From JBAWXE01 sp037144255 (GTDB lineage: Bacteria; Bacteroidota; Bacteroidia; Chitinophagales; Chitinophagaceae), in NCBI GenBank assembly GCA_037144255.1, contig JBAWXE010000093.1, positions 1 through 10,719 of the forward strand: a DNA stretch of 10,719 nt. The letters are read 5' to 3'. Positions 1 to 5,975 of this stretch are shown piece by piece. The translations under genes were made by a program, and so were the position numbers. Positions within the stretch are counted from its first letter, which is position 1. The number at the start of each line of letters is the position of its first letter. The notes beneath the pieces were generated by a model that worked only from the letters and a program-made list of their open reading frames with translations, made no database searches and was not told the DNA's origin.

Positions 1-65
1 CAACAGCCACTGTTACGAAAGTGAAAAGAGTGGCTATTGAAACTAAGCAACTAGTTGATAAATAA
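1..65 (+). CDS. 3' end of an unidentified gene (partial)
   Basis: A plus-strand frame enters from the left edge and encodes about 20 residues ending in ...KQLVDK before a TAA stop at 63-65. The other two plus frames stop earlier, at about 22-24 and 38-40. The tail is rich in Lys, Val and Thr, with no recognisable motif. A terminator-like hairpin follows about 45 bases downstream, which fits a true gene end. The family cannot be identified from so short a piece, and the coding call rests mainly on the open frame and the hairpin. Confidence 0.45.
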   Translation, partial: TATVTKVKRVAIETKQLVDK

Positions 66-109
66 AATATATAATCTTGGTATAGTCCATCATGGAACAA
101 AATATTTCA

Positions 110-143
110 AAAGGGGTTCAAACTGTATAGTTTAAACCCCTTT
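110..143. terminator. Hairpin between converging genes, probable bidirectional terminator
   Basis: An inverted repeat pairs AAAGGGGTTCAAACT (110-124) with AGTTTAAACCCCTTT (129-143). It has one C/A mismatch and a GTAT loop. The arms end in an A-run on one side and a T-run on the other, so either strand would give a stem followed by U residues. It lies between the plus-strand gene ending at 65 and the 3' end of the minus-strand ric gene at 165, where a shared terminator is expected. Confidence 0.7.
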
Positions 144-164
144 AATTGTATTACAAGTATATAT

Positions 165-908
165 CTATGCGAAATTTGCAGTCTTCTCCATTTCCATAGC
201 ATTAGGGAACAGGATATTATTCTCTAAATGAATATGTAAGAACAAATCATCTTGAAATTCCTTTAATTTCTGGAATGACACTTTGTAAGTAGTACAGGCA
301 TCTTCTGGTGGAGTGTAGTTATTAGTCAGCTCAGCTATCCTTTGTAGTCTATTACCTTCAACGGTATGTTCATCCTGCATCATACTAATAGGGCTATTGA
401 GTGCTCCAAAGAAAAATGGTTGAATTGGCTTTCCATCAGCAGATAATTGCACCATGTTCTTGATGGCAGGGAAAAGTATGTTCTCCTCTTTAAGCATGTG
501 ATGTGTAAGTTCTATACCACAAGCCTTGAAAGACTCAAATATTTCGTTCAGCTCAGGATGACGTTCACCATGAACCTTATTCACTTTATCAAGGTATGCC
601 ATCAATACCGGTATGCTTTGCCTAACGTAATTGTGATGATAATTTTGGATATGCACGATCAACTCGTCAAGAGGCATAGACCTGTAATCGTTCTCTGATA
701 TAGACTGACCAGGCTCCATAGCTTGCAAAACTTCATTTTCAATAGCTATATAATCAAGGTTCTTTTCTTTGCAAACGTCTATTAATAATCTGTTGCCTTT
801 GCAACAAAAGTCAATACCATATTTCTTGAAAACTTCAGCAGTTCTAAAATTCATGGTTACGATCTTACCGATCGAAATATCTGTGTCTATTGTTTGGATC
901 ATTTCCAT
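165..908 (-). CDS. ric: Iron-sulfur cluster repair di-iron protein (RIC/ScdA/YtfE family)
   Basis: A 247-residue cytoplasmic protein of the RIC family, whose members restore Fe-S clusters damaged by nitric oxide or oxidative stress. Residues about 8-62 form the ScdA_N (DUF542) domain with the hallmark FCCKG (Cys35-Cys36). The rest is a hemerythrin-like four-helix domain with di-iron ligand candidates His86/His91/His92, His136/137 with Glu141/142 (THHMLKEEN), His181 with Glu184 (DEHTVEGNRL), and His225/227 with Glu229 (HIHLENNILFP). It is somewhat longer than the roughly 220-residue E. coli YtfE, so it appears complete. The first ATG is used; a second Met at residue 3 is an alternative. It is transcribed away from the FAS1 lipoprotein gene, across a spacer holding an FNR-like half-conserved palindrome. 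Its presence beside nos genes fits a role under NO exposure (inference). Confidence 0.93.
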   Translation of the reverse strand: MEMIQTIDTDISIGKIVTMNFRTAEVFKKYGIDFCCKGNRLLIDVCKEKNLDYIAIENEVLQAMEPGQSISENDYRSMPLDELIVHIQNYHHNYVRQSIPVLMAYLDKVNKVHGERHPELNEIFESFKACGIELTHHMLKEENILFPAIKNMVQLSADGKPIQPFFFGALNSPISMMQDEHTVEGNRLQRIAELTNNYTPPEDACTTYKVSFQKLKEFQDDLFLHIHLENNILFPNAMEMEKTANFA

Positions 909-928
909 TGTATGTAATTTTTAGAATA

Positions 929-936
929 CAAAGGAA
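929..936 (-). promoter_or_regulatory. Possible Bacteroidota -7 element of ric
   Basis: On the minus strand these bases read TTCCTTTG, matching the Bacteroidota -7 consensus TAnnTTTG at five of its six fixed positions. It lies about 20 bases before the ric start codon, which would give a short leader. No TTG is visible at the expected -33 distance, so the promoter would be weak or activator-dependent. This is a consensus match only. Confidence 0.3.
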
Positions 937-990
937 CTGCGAATAGAAAATGTAGAATATGCGCCAAGTCATAAACTATGAAAATGTGAG

Positions 991-1006
991 CATGATCCTC
1001 ATAATA
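991..1006. promoter_or_regulatory. Degenerate FNR-like box between ric and the FAS1 gene
   Basis: The sequence CATGATCCTCATAATA has a perfect left arm (CATGAT) and a partial right arm of the palindrome found upstream of the crp-family gene at 8683-8698. The 14-base cores agree at 11 positions, and 7 of the 10 fixed positions of TTGAT-N4-ATCAA match. Its centre lies about 90 bases upstream of ric and about 100 bases upstream of the FAS1 lipoprotein gene, so it could serve either. Binding is an inference from sequence similarity. Confidence 0.3.
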
Positions 1007-1098
1007 TATTGGGCCATTTGTGATTGGAGTCATAAATGGTTGTAATGTGTGCTGGTACATTTAACAGAACATATTGTAAACAAAATCAATTCTCTATT

Positions 1099-1665
1099 AT
1101 GAAGAAGATCATAATTCCATTATTCAGTTCGCTATGCTTTATTTTCACATCTTGTGATAATGACGCTAAGACAGGCGATGCTACAAAATCAGCGAATACT
1201 GAAACACAAAGTACCGGTCAGTCAGATGTGAAAGATGATGCATCTGCCAAGAACATAGTGCAGGTAGCCAGTGGTAGTAAAGACCATACTACTCTGGTAA
1301 AAGCTGTGCAAGCAGCAGATCTGGTAAATGCATTGAGCAATGCAGGACCTTTTACAGTATTTGCACCTACAAATGCTGCATTTGACAAACTACCTCCTGG
1401 TACACTCGATGGATTATTAAAACCTGAGAAGAAAGATGATCTAGCAGACATTCTACAATATCATGTATCAGTAGGAGTGTATAAAGCAGAGCAACTACAA
1501 GATGGACAAACACTAGGACAAGTAAATGGAGGCAACATAACTATTACTAAAAAAGATGGCAAGATAATAGTTAATGGCACGGCTACAGTTATAGCCTCTA
1601 TCCCGGCAGCTAATGGCATTATACATGTAATAGATGGAGTGTTACTACCACCGGCGAAGAAATAG
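1099..1665 (+). CDS. FAS1 (fasciclin)-domain lipoprotein
   Basis: A 188-residue exported protein. The chosen start is the ATG at 1099, which gives MKKIII, a hydrophobic stretch and FTSC with the lipid-anchored Cys19; an upstream in-frame ATG at 1036 would bury this signal behind 21 unrelated residues. A Ser/Thr/Asp-rich linker (about residues 20-48) follows, then one FAS1 domain to the end. Recognisable FAS1 blocks are TLVKAVQAADLVNALSN, the GPFTVFAPTNAAFDKLP box, the ILQYHV box, and the C-terminal GIIHVIDGVLLP. FAS1 domains act in adhesion or protein contacts; no enzymatic function is known for small bacterial ones. The gene is divergent from ric, convergent with the nos operon, and backed by its own terminator. 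Its role next to nos genes is unknown. The Phe at lipobox position -3 is slightly atypical. Confidence 0.9.
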   Translation: MKKIIIPLFSSLCFIFTSCDNDAKTGDATKSANTETQSTGQSDVKDDASAKNIVQVASGSKDHTTLVKAVQAADLVNALSNAGPFTVFAPTNAAFDKLPPGTLDGLLKPEKKDDLADILQYHVSVGVYKAEQLQDGQTLGQVNGGNITITKKDGKIIVNGTATVIASIPAANGIIHVIDGVLLPPAKK

Positions 1666-1688
1666 TTTGTTGATAAATTAGAGGAAGA

Positions 1689-1715
1689 AAGGGCTGCAAT
1701 AATATTGCAGCCCTT
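1689..1715. terminator. Strong hairpin terminator between the FAS1 gene and the nos operon
   Basis: A perfect 12-bp stem pairs AAGGGCTGCAAT (1689-1700) with ATTGCAGCCCTT (1704-1715) around a three-base AAT loop. It is followed on the plus strand by a T-rich stretch (TTATCTATTTGTTTT). On the minus strand it is followed by TTTCTTCC. It sits 24 bases after the FAS1 gene stop and 37 bases beyond the globin stop, so it most likely terminates both converging transcripts. Confidence 0.85.
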
Positions 1716-1751
1716 ATCTATTTGTTTTACTCTTACATCAAATTGTATTTA

Positions 1752-2123
1752 CTAAGCAACGGGTGGTAAGGTCTTAATTTGCATTACGGTGGCAATACTA
1801 ATTGCTTTTTGTTTAGCCAGTTCAGCGTTAGGGCCCTCATATAACTCATCAACATTGACAATGAACATATCTATCCAATGTTTGAAATGTTGGGGTGTCA
1901 TTGGATTCCTTTTGTGAAGAGACTGGTGTGCCTTTAGCGGATTGCCAGTATAACCACCAGTATAGAATATTGCATTCTCCCAAAATGAATACATAATAGG
2001 TAAGTGATCCTCCCAGTTAACGTGTTCAAAAAAATAGCCAATAATAGGATCTACCTTTACTTTATTGTAGAAAGTATTAATCAGTATCTCAAGCTCTGCC
2101 CTACCTTGTATATCAGTCTTCAT
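1752..2123 (-). CDS. Group III truncated haemoglobin
   Basis: A 123-residue 2-on-2 globin of the normal length for group III truncated haemoglobins (the Campylobacter Ctb type). Visible markers are Phe18-Tyr19 (Tyr B10), His40 in WEDH (distal E7), Phe47-Trp48, the NPLKAH segment with His66 as likely proximal F8 ligand, and HFKHW with Trp83 as G8. Compared with Ctb, the loop between the proximal His and Trp G8 is about three residues longer, so His70 is a less likely alternative F8. No signal peptide is present, so it acts in the cytoplasm. It starts one base after the nosY stop, making it the last gene of the nos operon. The family binds O2 and NO; an NO-scavenging or O2-handling role alongside N2O respiration is inferred. 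Confidence 0.92.
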   Translation of the reverse strand: MKTDIQGRAELEILINTFYNKVKVDPIIGYFFEHVNWEDHLPIMYSFWENAIFYTGGYTGNPLKAHQSLHKRNPMTPQHFKHWIDMFIVNVDELYEGPNAELAKQKAISIATVMQIKTLPPVA

Positions 2124-2124
2124 A

Positions 2125-2892
2125 CTACAAATCTTTACGATTGAATTTTCTCAATGAATATAGTAATGGTAAGAATACCCATAAAAGCATTATGAACAAA
2201 GAAATGGACATACCTTTTTGAGTACCGAAGAAATTCTTGAAAATAGCTCCTGTATAACCCATAAGTGCAGATACATCCATTTTGAGCAGTATCATGATAC
2301 GCCCTAGATCTAATGGATTAAGCGTACTGATAACTATCATAGCCTTCTCTAAAGGATAATCAGCAAACTGGAACAACAGGAACAATACCAATCCATCAAA
2401 TAACAAGGAAAAGTATAACCACAATAAAATAGAAAGACCAATACCCTTAGCTTTATCCCTAGTTTTGACAGCCGCCAGCATGGCTATGGATACAAATATC
2501 ACAGAGATAAGCAGTCCCATTAGAATCATCATTAGCCCGGTAATGGAATTACAATAAAACAATACTGGTATAGCTACACCGATAATAAATGCGAAGGACA
2601 ATGCTCCAGATAAACCTGCAAATAAGCTTAACCAAATAGTTTTACGGCGGATAGGCTGACTTAACAGTAATTCAATAAACTCTGAACTATTATAAACATA
2701 AATAGTTGAAAATATAATGCTGACAAGTGGAACTATGAACAAAATAAGATTGAGCAAACTTAGCAAACCCTTCTGTGTACTATCCTCTAAACTGAATACA
2801 CTGAAAGAAATTGCCAATAAAAACATAGTATAAGCAATTACTATCTTATTTCTAAGTATATCTAGTAGTATGTACTTAACGATTTTCATCAT
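2125..2892 (-). CDS. nosY: NosY, membrane permease of the NosDFY copper-site maturation ABC transporter
   Basis: A 255-residue ABC-2 type permease with six apparent membrane helices (about residues 18-34, 44-65, 88-113, 117-141, 150-175 and 230-247). NosY-typical blocks are EFIELLLSQPIRR (residues 71-83, the coupling segment after helix 2) and LNPLDLGRI (191-199). NosY dimerises in the inner membrane, binds two NosF ATPases and links to periplasmic NosD, feeding sulfur and copper assembly of the CuZ centre of NosZ. The start ATG overlaps the nosF stop by 4 bases (ATGA); a second Met follows immediately. Length and order match known nos clusters, and nothing looks truncated. Confidence 0.94.
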   Translation of the reverse strand: MMKIVKYILLDILRNKIVIAYTMFLLAISFSVFSLEDSTQKGLLSLLNLILFIVPLVSIIFSTIYVYNSSEFIELLLSQPIRRKTIWLSLFAGLSGALSFAFIIGVAIPVLFYCNSITGLMMILMGLLISVIFVSIAMLAAVKTRDKAKGIGLSILLWLYFSLLFDGLVLFLLFQFADYPLEKAMIVISTLNPLDLGRIMILLKMDVSALMGYTGAIFKNFFGTQKGMSISLFIMLLWVFLPLLYSLRKFNRKDL

Positions 2893-3599
2893 GACATAGT
2901 TTGTTTCATAAAATGTGCAACTGCTTTAGCCAGTTTTGTTTCTCCTAATTCTGCCTTTAATTCATCTATAGGTTTATAAAACAGCAAATTGCCATCCTGC
3001 ATGTACATAATATGTGATACCAAATCGTCCAATTCACTGAGTATATGTGATGTTATCAAGATCAATTTGCCATTGCGCTTTTCTGCAAGTACCTTTTCTT
3101 TCAACATCTCTGCTGATATCGGATCAAGGCCTGCCGTAGGCTCATCCAAGATCAAAACATCAGGTCGGAATAAAAATGCTATTGAGGCACTTACTTTCTG
3201 CATAGTACCACCAGACAAGGTTCCCATACGCTTATTGTAGAGTGTCTTCAACGAAAAAGCATTGATCAGATCTTCATCCAAACCATCAGTCTTCTGTCTG
3301 ATATCTGTAAGCATATCCATCACCTGCCCTATTCTCATATTCTCCGGATAACGACCTATTTGTGGCATATAACCAATCTGAGACCTATATGCCCAATCTT
3401 TAGCAATATCCTTATCATTAAATTTAAGAGTGCCAGAATCAGGCACTACCATACCTAGAAGGCATTTAATTAGCGTGGTCTTACCACAGCCATTGGGGCC
3501 TATCAAGGCGATACATTCTCCTTTATTGGTTTTAAATGAGATGCCATTCAAAACCTTGAGTTTACCAAAGCTCTTATGTATATGTGTTGTCTCTATCAT
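2889..3599 (-). CDS. nosF: NosF, ATPase of the NosDFY transporter
   Basis: A 236-residue cytoplasmic ABC ATPase with all active motifs: Walker A GPNGCGKT (residues 34-41), Q-loop Gln80 (GYMPQ), signature LSGGT (128-132), Walker B VLILDEP (148-154) and switch His185 (ITSH). It would hydrolyse ATP as a dimer to drive conformational changes through NosY to NosD during CuZ maturation. The protein is slightly short compared with proteobacterial NosF, mainly at its C-terminus. It overlaps nosD upstream and nosY downstream by 4 bases each (ATGA junctions), showing translational coupling. The NosF call over a generic ABC ATPase rests on the motif set plus its place between nosD and nosY. Confidence 0.95.
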   Translation of the reverse strand: MIETTHIHKSFGKLKVLNGISFKTNKGECIALIGPNGCGKTTLIKCLLGMVVPDSGTLKFNDKDIAKDWAYRSQIGYMPQIGRYPENMRIGQVMDMLTDIRQKTDGLDEDLINAFSLKTLYNKRMGTLSGGTMQKVSASIAFLFRPDVLILDEPTAGLDPISAEMLKEKVLAEKRNGKLILITSHILSELDDLVSHIMYMQDGNLLFYKPIDELKAELGETKLAKAVAHFMKQTMS

Positions 3600-4834
3600 A
3601 ATTGTAGAGGTTTCATTAAAGGGTATTCGTCTTTGAGATTTTCGGGAGTGAGGCTAGGTATTACCTTTTCTGATTTGTCCATCAATACGGTTATCAAGCT
3701 GCGGAACAATACCATAGCAGGAGGATTCTTTTCTACTACCAAGCTAAACATACTTACTGGCCTATAAGGCACATCACCTACCTTGTCTTTATTGAGGTCA
3801 TAACCTTCGTATTTATCCCAATAGTTGTGATTGAATGTATTAAGTACTAAAGACCCGTTAGTACCCACATCGAAAGTATTACCCATAAAATTGTTATTTG
3901 TGAGTATGATATCCAAGCAACTGGCTTGAATCTTCAGGCCCCAGCCATTATTCTTGAATGTATTCTTTGATACTGTTATTCTGCTGGCACCCTCAATGAA
4001 TATGCCACTGGTGTTTTTTTCAAAAGTATTCCCGTCAATATAACTATCAGAAATTTCTTTCAAAAGAATGCCATATGCAGCATCACCCCAGTTTTCTTTA
4101 AAATAATTATGGAACATCCTTACATGATGAGAGAACATTACGGCTACACCCGCACCATTATTTTCAAAAACATTAGCTGCATATGTGTCATTGTTAGAGA
4201 ACATAAAATGCAGTCCATAACGCATATTCTTAGTAGAAATATTTCTCCAGATAATAGAATGTGTGACAAATTCGAAATAAATACCATCACGATGTCCGTT
4301 AATAATATTGCCTTCGATCTTCATGCTATCGCATTTCCAACAATGAACACCATTGCCACTTTGCTGCTCCTGAAGCTGATGTGCGGAGAGCTTATTCCCT
4401 TTAATTGTGCAATTGGTACATCCTTGCGAATAAATCCCGAAAAAACAATCCACGAGAAGATTATTAATAACAGTCACATTTCTTCGGTTATATATTTTTA
4501 CTCCTGCAAAATCCACAATACTGGAAATTCCTGAATTGATAACTTTAAAGCCATCCAGCACTACCCCATCTGCCTTAATAGAAACATTTTCGAATTGATG
4601 CTCTCCGTCTAATACTGGGTATCCTATACCTCTTAATACCAGTTGCTTATTAATAATCAGGTTCTTTTCATGATATAGTCCCGATTCTACCCATATTGTA
4701 TCTGCATCATTGGCAAGGAGTATTGCCTGTGTTATGGATGTAATTGTCTGCTTATTGCCTACTCTCAATGAATTGGCAAAAGACTGGTGGATATATCCCA
4801 ACATAAGACATACAAGCAGGCATACAATTCTCAT
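3596..4834 (-). CDS. nosD: NosD, periplasmic beta-helix protein for NosZ copper-centre maturation
   Basis: A 412-residue exported protein with a signal peptide at residues 1-20 (...HQSFA). A right-handed parallel beta-helix follows, seen as repeated N-x-(I/F)-x-x-N turns from about residue 90 to 335. NosD-family landmarks are HRDGIYFEF (181-189), RYGLHFMFSNND (205-216), GILLKE, NHNYWDKYEGYDLNKDKVGDVPYRP (around 335-359) and the C-terminal tail ending DEYPLMKPL. NosD docks on NosY and interacts with NosL and NosZ to deliver copper and sulfide to CuZ. Odd feature: two CxxC motifs, CTNC (139-142) and CWKC (165-168), lie 26 residues apart, about one helix turn. It overlaps the NosL-fusion gene and nosF by 4 bases each. 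Confidence 0.95.
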   Translation of the reverse strand: MRIVCLLVCLMLGYIHQSFANSLRVGNKQTITSITQAILLANDADTIWVESGLYHEKNLIINKQLVLRGIGYPVLDGEHQFENVSIKADGVVLDGFKVINSGISSIVDFAGVKIYNRRNVTVINNLLVDCFFGIYSQGCTNCTIKGNKLSAHQLQEQQSGNGVHCWKCDSMKIEGNIINGHRDGIYFEFVTHSIIWRNISTKNMRYGLHFMFSNNDTYAANVFENNGAGVAVMFSHHVRMFHNYFKENWGDAAYGILLKEISDSYIDGNTFEKNTSGIFIEGASRITVSKNTFKNNGWGLKIQASCLDIILTNNNFMGNTFDVGTNGSLVLNTFNHNYWDKYEGYDLNKDKVGDVPYRPVSMFSLVVEKNPPAMVLFRSLITVLMDKSEKVIPSLTPENLKDEYPLMKPLQL

Positions 4835-5847
4835 AATGCTTCGCTCCAGATTGTTACTTCACCATGAAATACTTTCATCACATTATTCAAGCTATCTTTA
4901 CTACTAAAAGCAGCCAGGTGTCCATCCATAGGGCATTTCAATTCAGGACTTTTTAGTACATAACTTTTACTCACTTCTATAAGCTGATGTTCATTGCAAA
5001 AATCAGCAAGAAAAAAGCTTGAACTATTCTTCCAATCGTATTGCATAGACCTAAGAAACTCATTCATACAATGTATATCGTCGAATTTGAAAGTTTTCCC
5101 TGTCTTAGTTAATATCTCAGCACCAAATCTTGGGTCGGAAATGGTCATTTTACAAAATGCACAGTTATCGGCACCTACATTAATCTTCTCAGGCGCTACT
5201 TTGCAACTTGTCAATGATAATATTGGCAATAATAAAAGCACTAGTGGCAAATGCAACTTCTTATAAATGCTTGCCTTTCTCCATTCTATTATGACACATA
5301 ATAGCATAATGGCACCAATACCAATAAATATCCAACCACCTATATCAGGTATAGAATATGCTCCGAAATTCAACAACTGCTTAAACCCAATAAGAGGAGG
5401 TTGATAGGCCATACCAGGCACTACTATTGCCGCATGTGGATCTAAATTATGTCCATAGTTATACTCCCATTTCCAAAAATCCACCATTGCAAATACACCA
5501 AATGCTACAAAAAGAAAGAAAGAGATATGAAGCAAGCGCTTCCTGTTAACAATACTTACTAATAAAAAGATGAGTGCAAAAAAAACTACACAATAAGGCA
5601 GAATAGTAAATTCCGGAAAATCCTGATTATGTAATGTCTTCATACCTATGTAGTGATTCAACCCATTAATAATATCCACATTCCCATGTAAACCATTAGC
5701 ATAGATCGTTAAACTTAAACCTTCCGGATATTGGGGAGCATTCAATTCTATTCGCCAAATAGGTGAGAATAGAACTGTAATCATAGCTATGCTGCATACA
5801 GCCAGCAATACTCTTGTCCAGACACTTAGTTTACTATTTTTCACCAC
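4831..5847 (-). CDS. nosL: Four-helix membrane protein fused to NosL copper chaperone
   Basis: A 338-residue two-part protein. Residues 1-190 form a membrane domain with helices near 11-30, 82-100, 105-122 and 168-187, and an INGLNHYIGMK motif (59-70) in the first outside loop. Residues 200-215 are a further hydrophobic stretch ending in the lipobox LTSC (Cys215). The NosL domain (about 216-338) has CAFCKM (229-234), FKFDDIHCM (253-261) and CPMDG (305-309) as likely Cu(I) contacts. NosL is normally a separate small lipoprotein that hands Cu(I) to NosD. In clade II nos clusters a membrane protein, NosB, often follows nosZ; the first half occupies that place, but homology to NosB is inferred. 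No in-frame ATG precedes the lipobox, so a separate NosL would need an alternative start such as TTG. It overlaps nosD by 4 bases and starts 128 bases after nosZ. Confidence 0.88.
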   Translation of the reverse strand: MVKNSKLSVWTRVLLAVCSIAMITVLFSPIWRIELNAPQYPEGLSLTIYANGLHGNVDIINGLNHYIGMKTLHNQDFPEFTILPYCVVFFALIFLLVSIVNRKRLLHISFFLFVAFGVFAMVDFWKWEYNYGHNLDPHAAIVVPGMAYQPPLIGFKQLLNFGAYSIPDIGGWIFIGIGAIMLLCVIIEWRKASIYKKLHLPLVLLLLPILSLTSCKVAPEKINVGADNCAFCKMTISDPRFGAEILTKTGKTFKFDDIHCMNEFLRSMQYDWKNSSSFFLADFCNEHQLIEVSKSYVLKSPELKCPMDGHLAAFSSKDSLNNVMKVFHGEVTIWSEAL

Positions 5848-5876
5848 TTACGATTTATATAGTTATGTAGTAAATA

Positions 5877-5923
5877 ATTCGGCTTACCATATCAGAAATT
5901 CTCCTCTGTATGGTAAGCCGAAT
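5877..5923 (-). terminator. Perfect 15-bp hairpin between nosZ and the nosL-DFY genes
   Basis: The arms ATTCGGCTTACCATA (5877-5891) and TATGGTAAGCCGAAT (5909-5923) are exact reverse complements around a 17-base loop. In the nosZ direction the stem begins 52 bases after the nosZ stop and is followed by TATTTACTACATAAC, a poor U-tract. It may be a partial terminator, or a 3' stabiliser that lets nosZ be made in excess of its maturation genes. The next gene starts 29 bases past the stem with no clear new promoter, so some read-through is expected. Confidence 0.7.
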
Positions 5924-5975
5924 CAGATAATTGCTATTTCACTCAAATACTATTTCTGACACACTTACCATAGCC

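Noticed and set aside
985..1003. TGTGA...TCATA as a CRP-type site
   Set aside because: The half-sites are separated by nine bases instead of six, and the second half matches TCACA poorly; the FNR-like reading at 991-1006 is better.
1036..1098. Upstream in-frame start for the FAS1 lipoprotein
   Set aside because: It would place 21 residues, including extra cysteines, before a clean lipoprotein signal that starts at 1099.
4109..4534. Open plus-strand frame of 141 codons inside nosD
   Set aside because: It lies wholly antisense to a well-supported nosD, shows no signal, domain or repeat, and its composition is what the complement of AT-rich beta-helix coding DNA would give.
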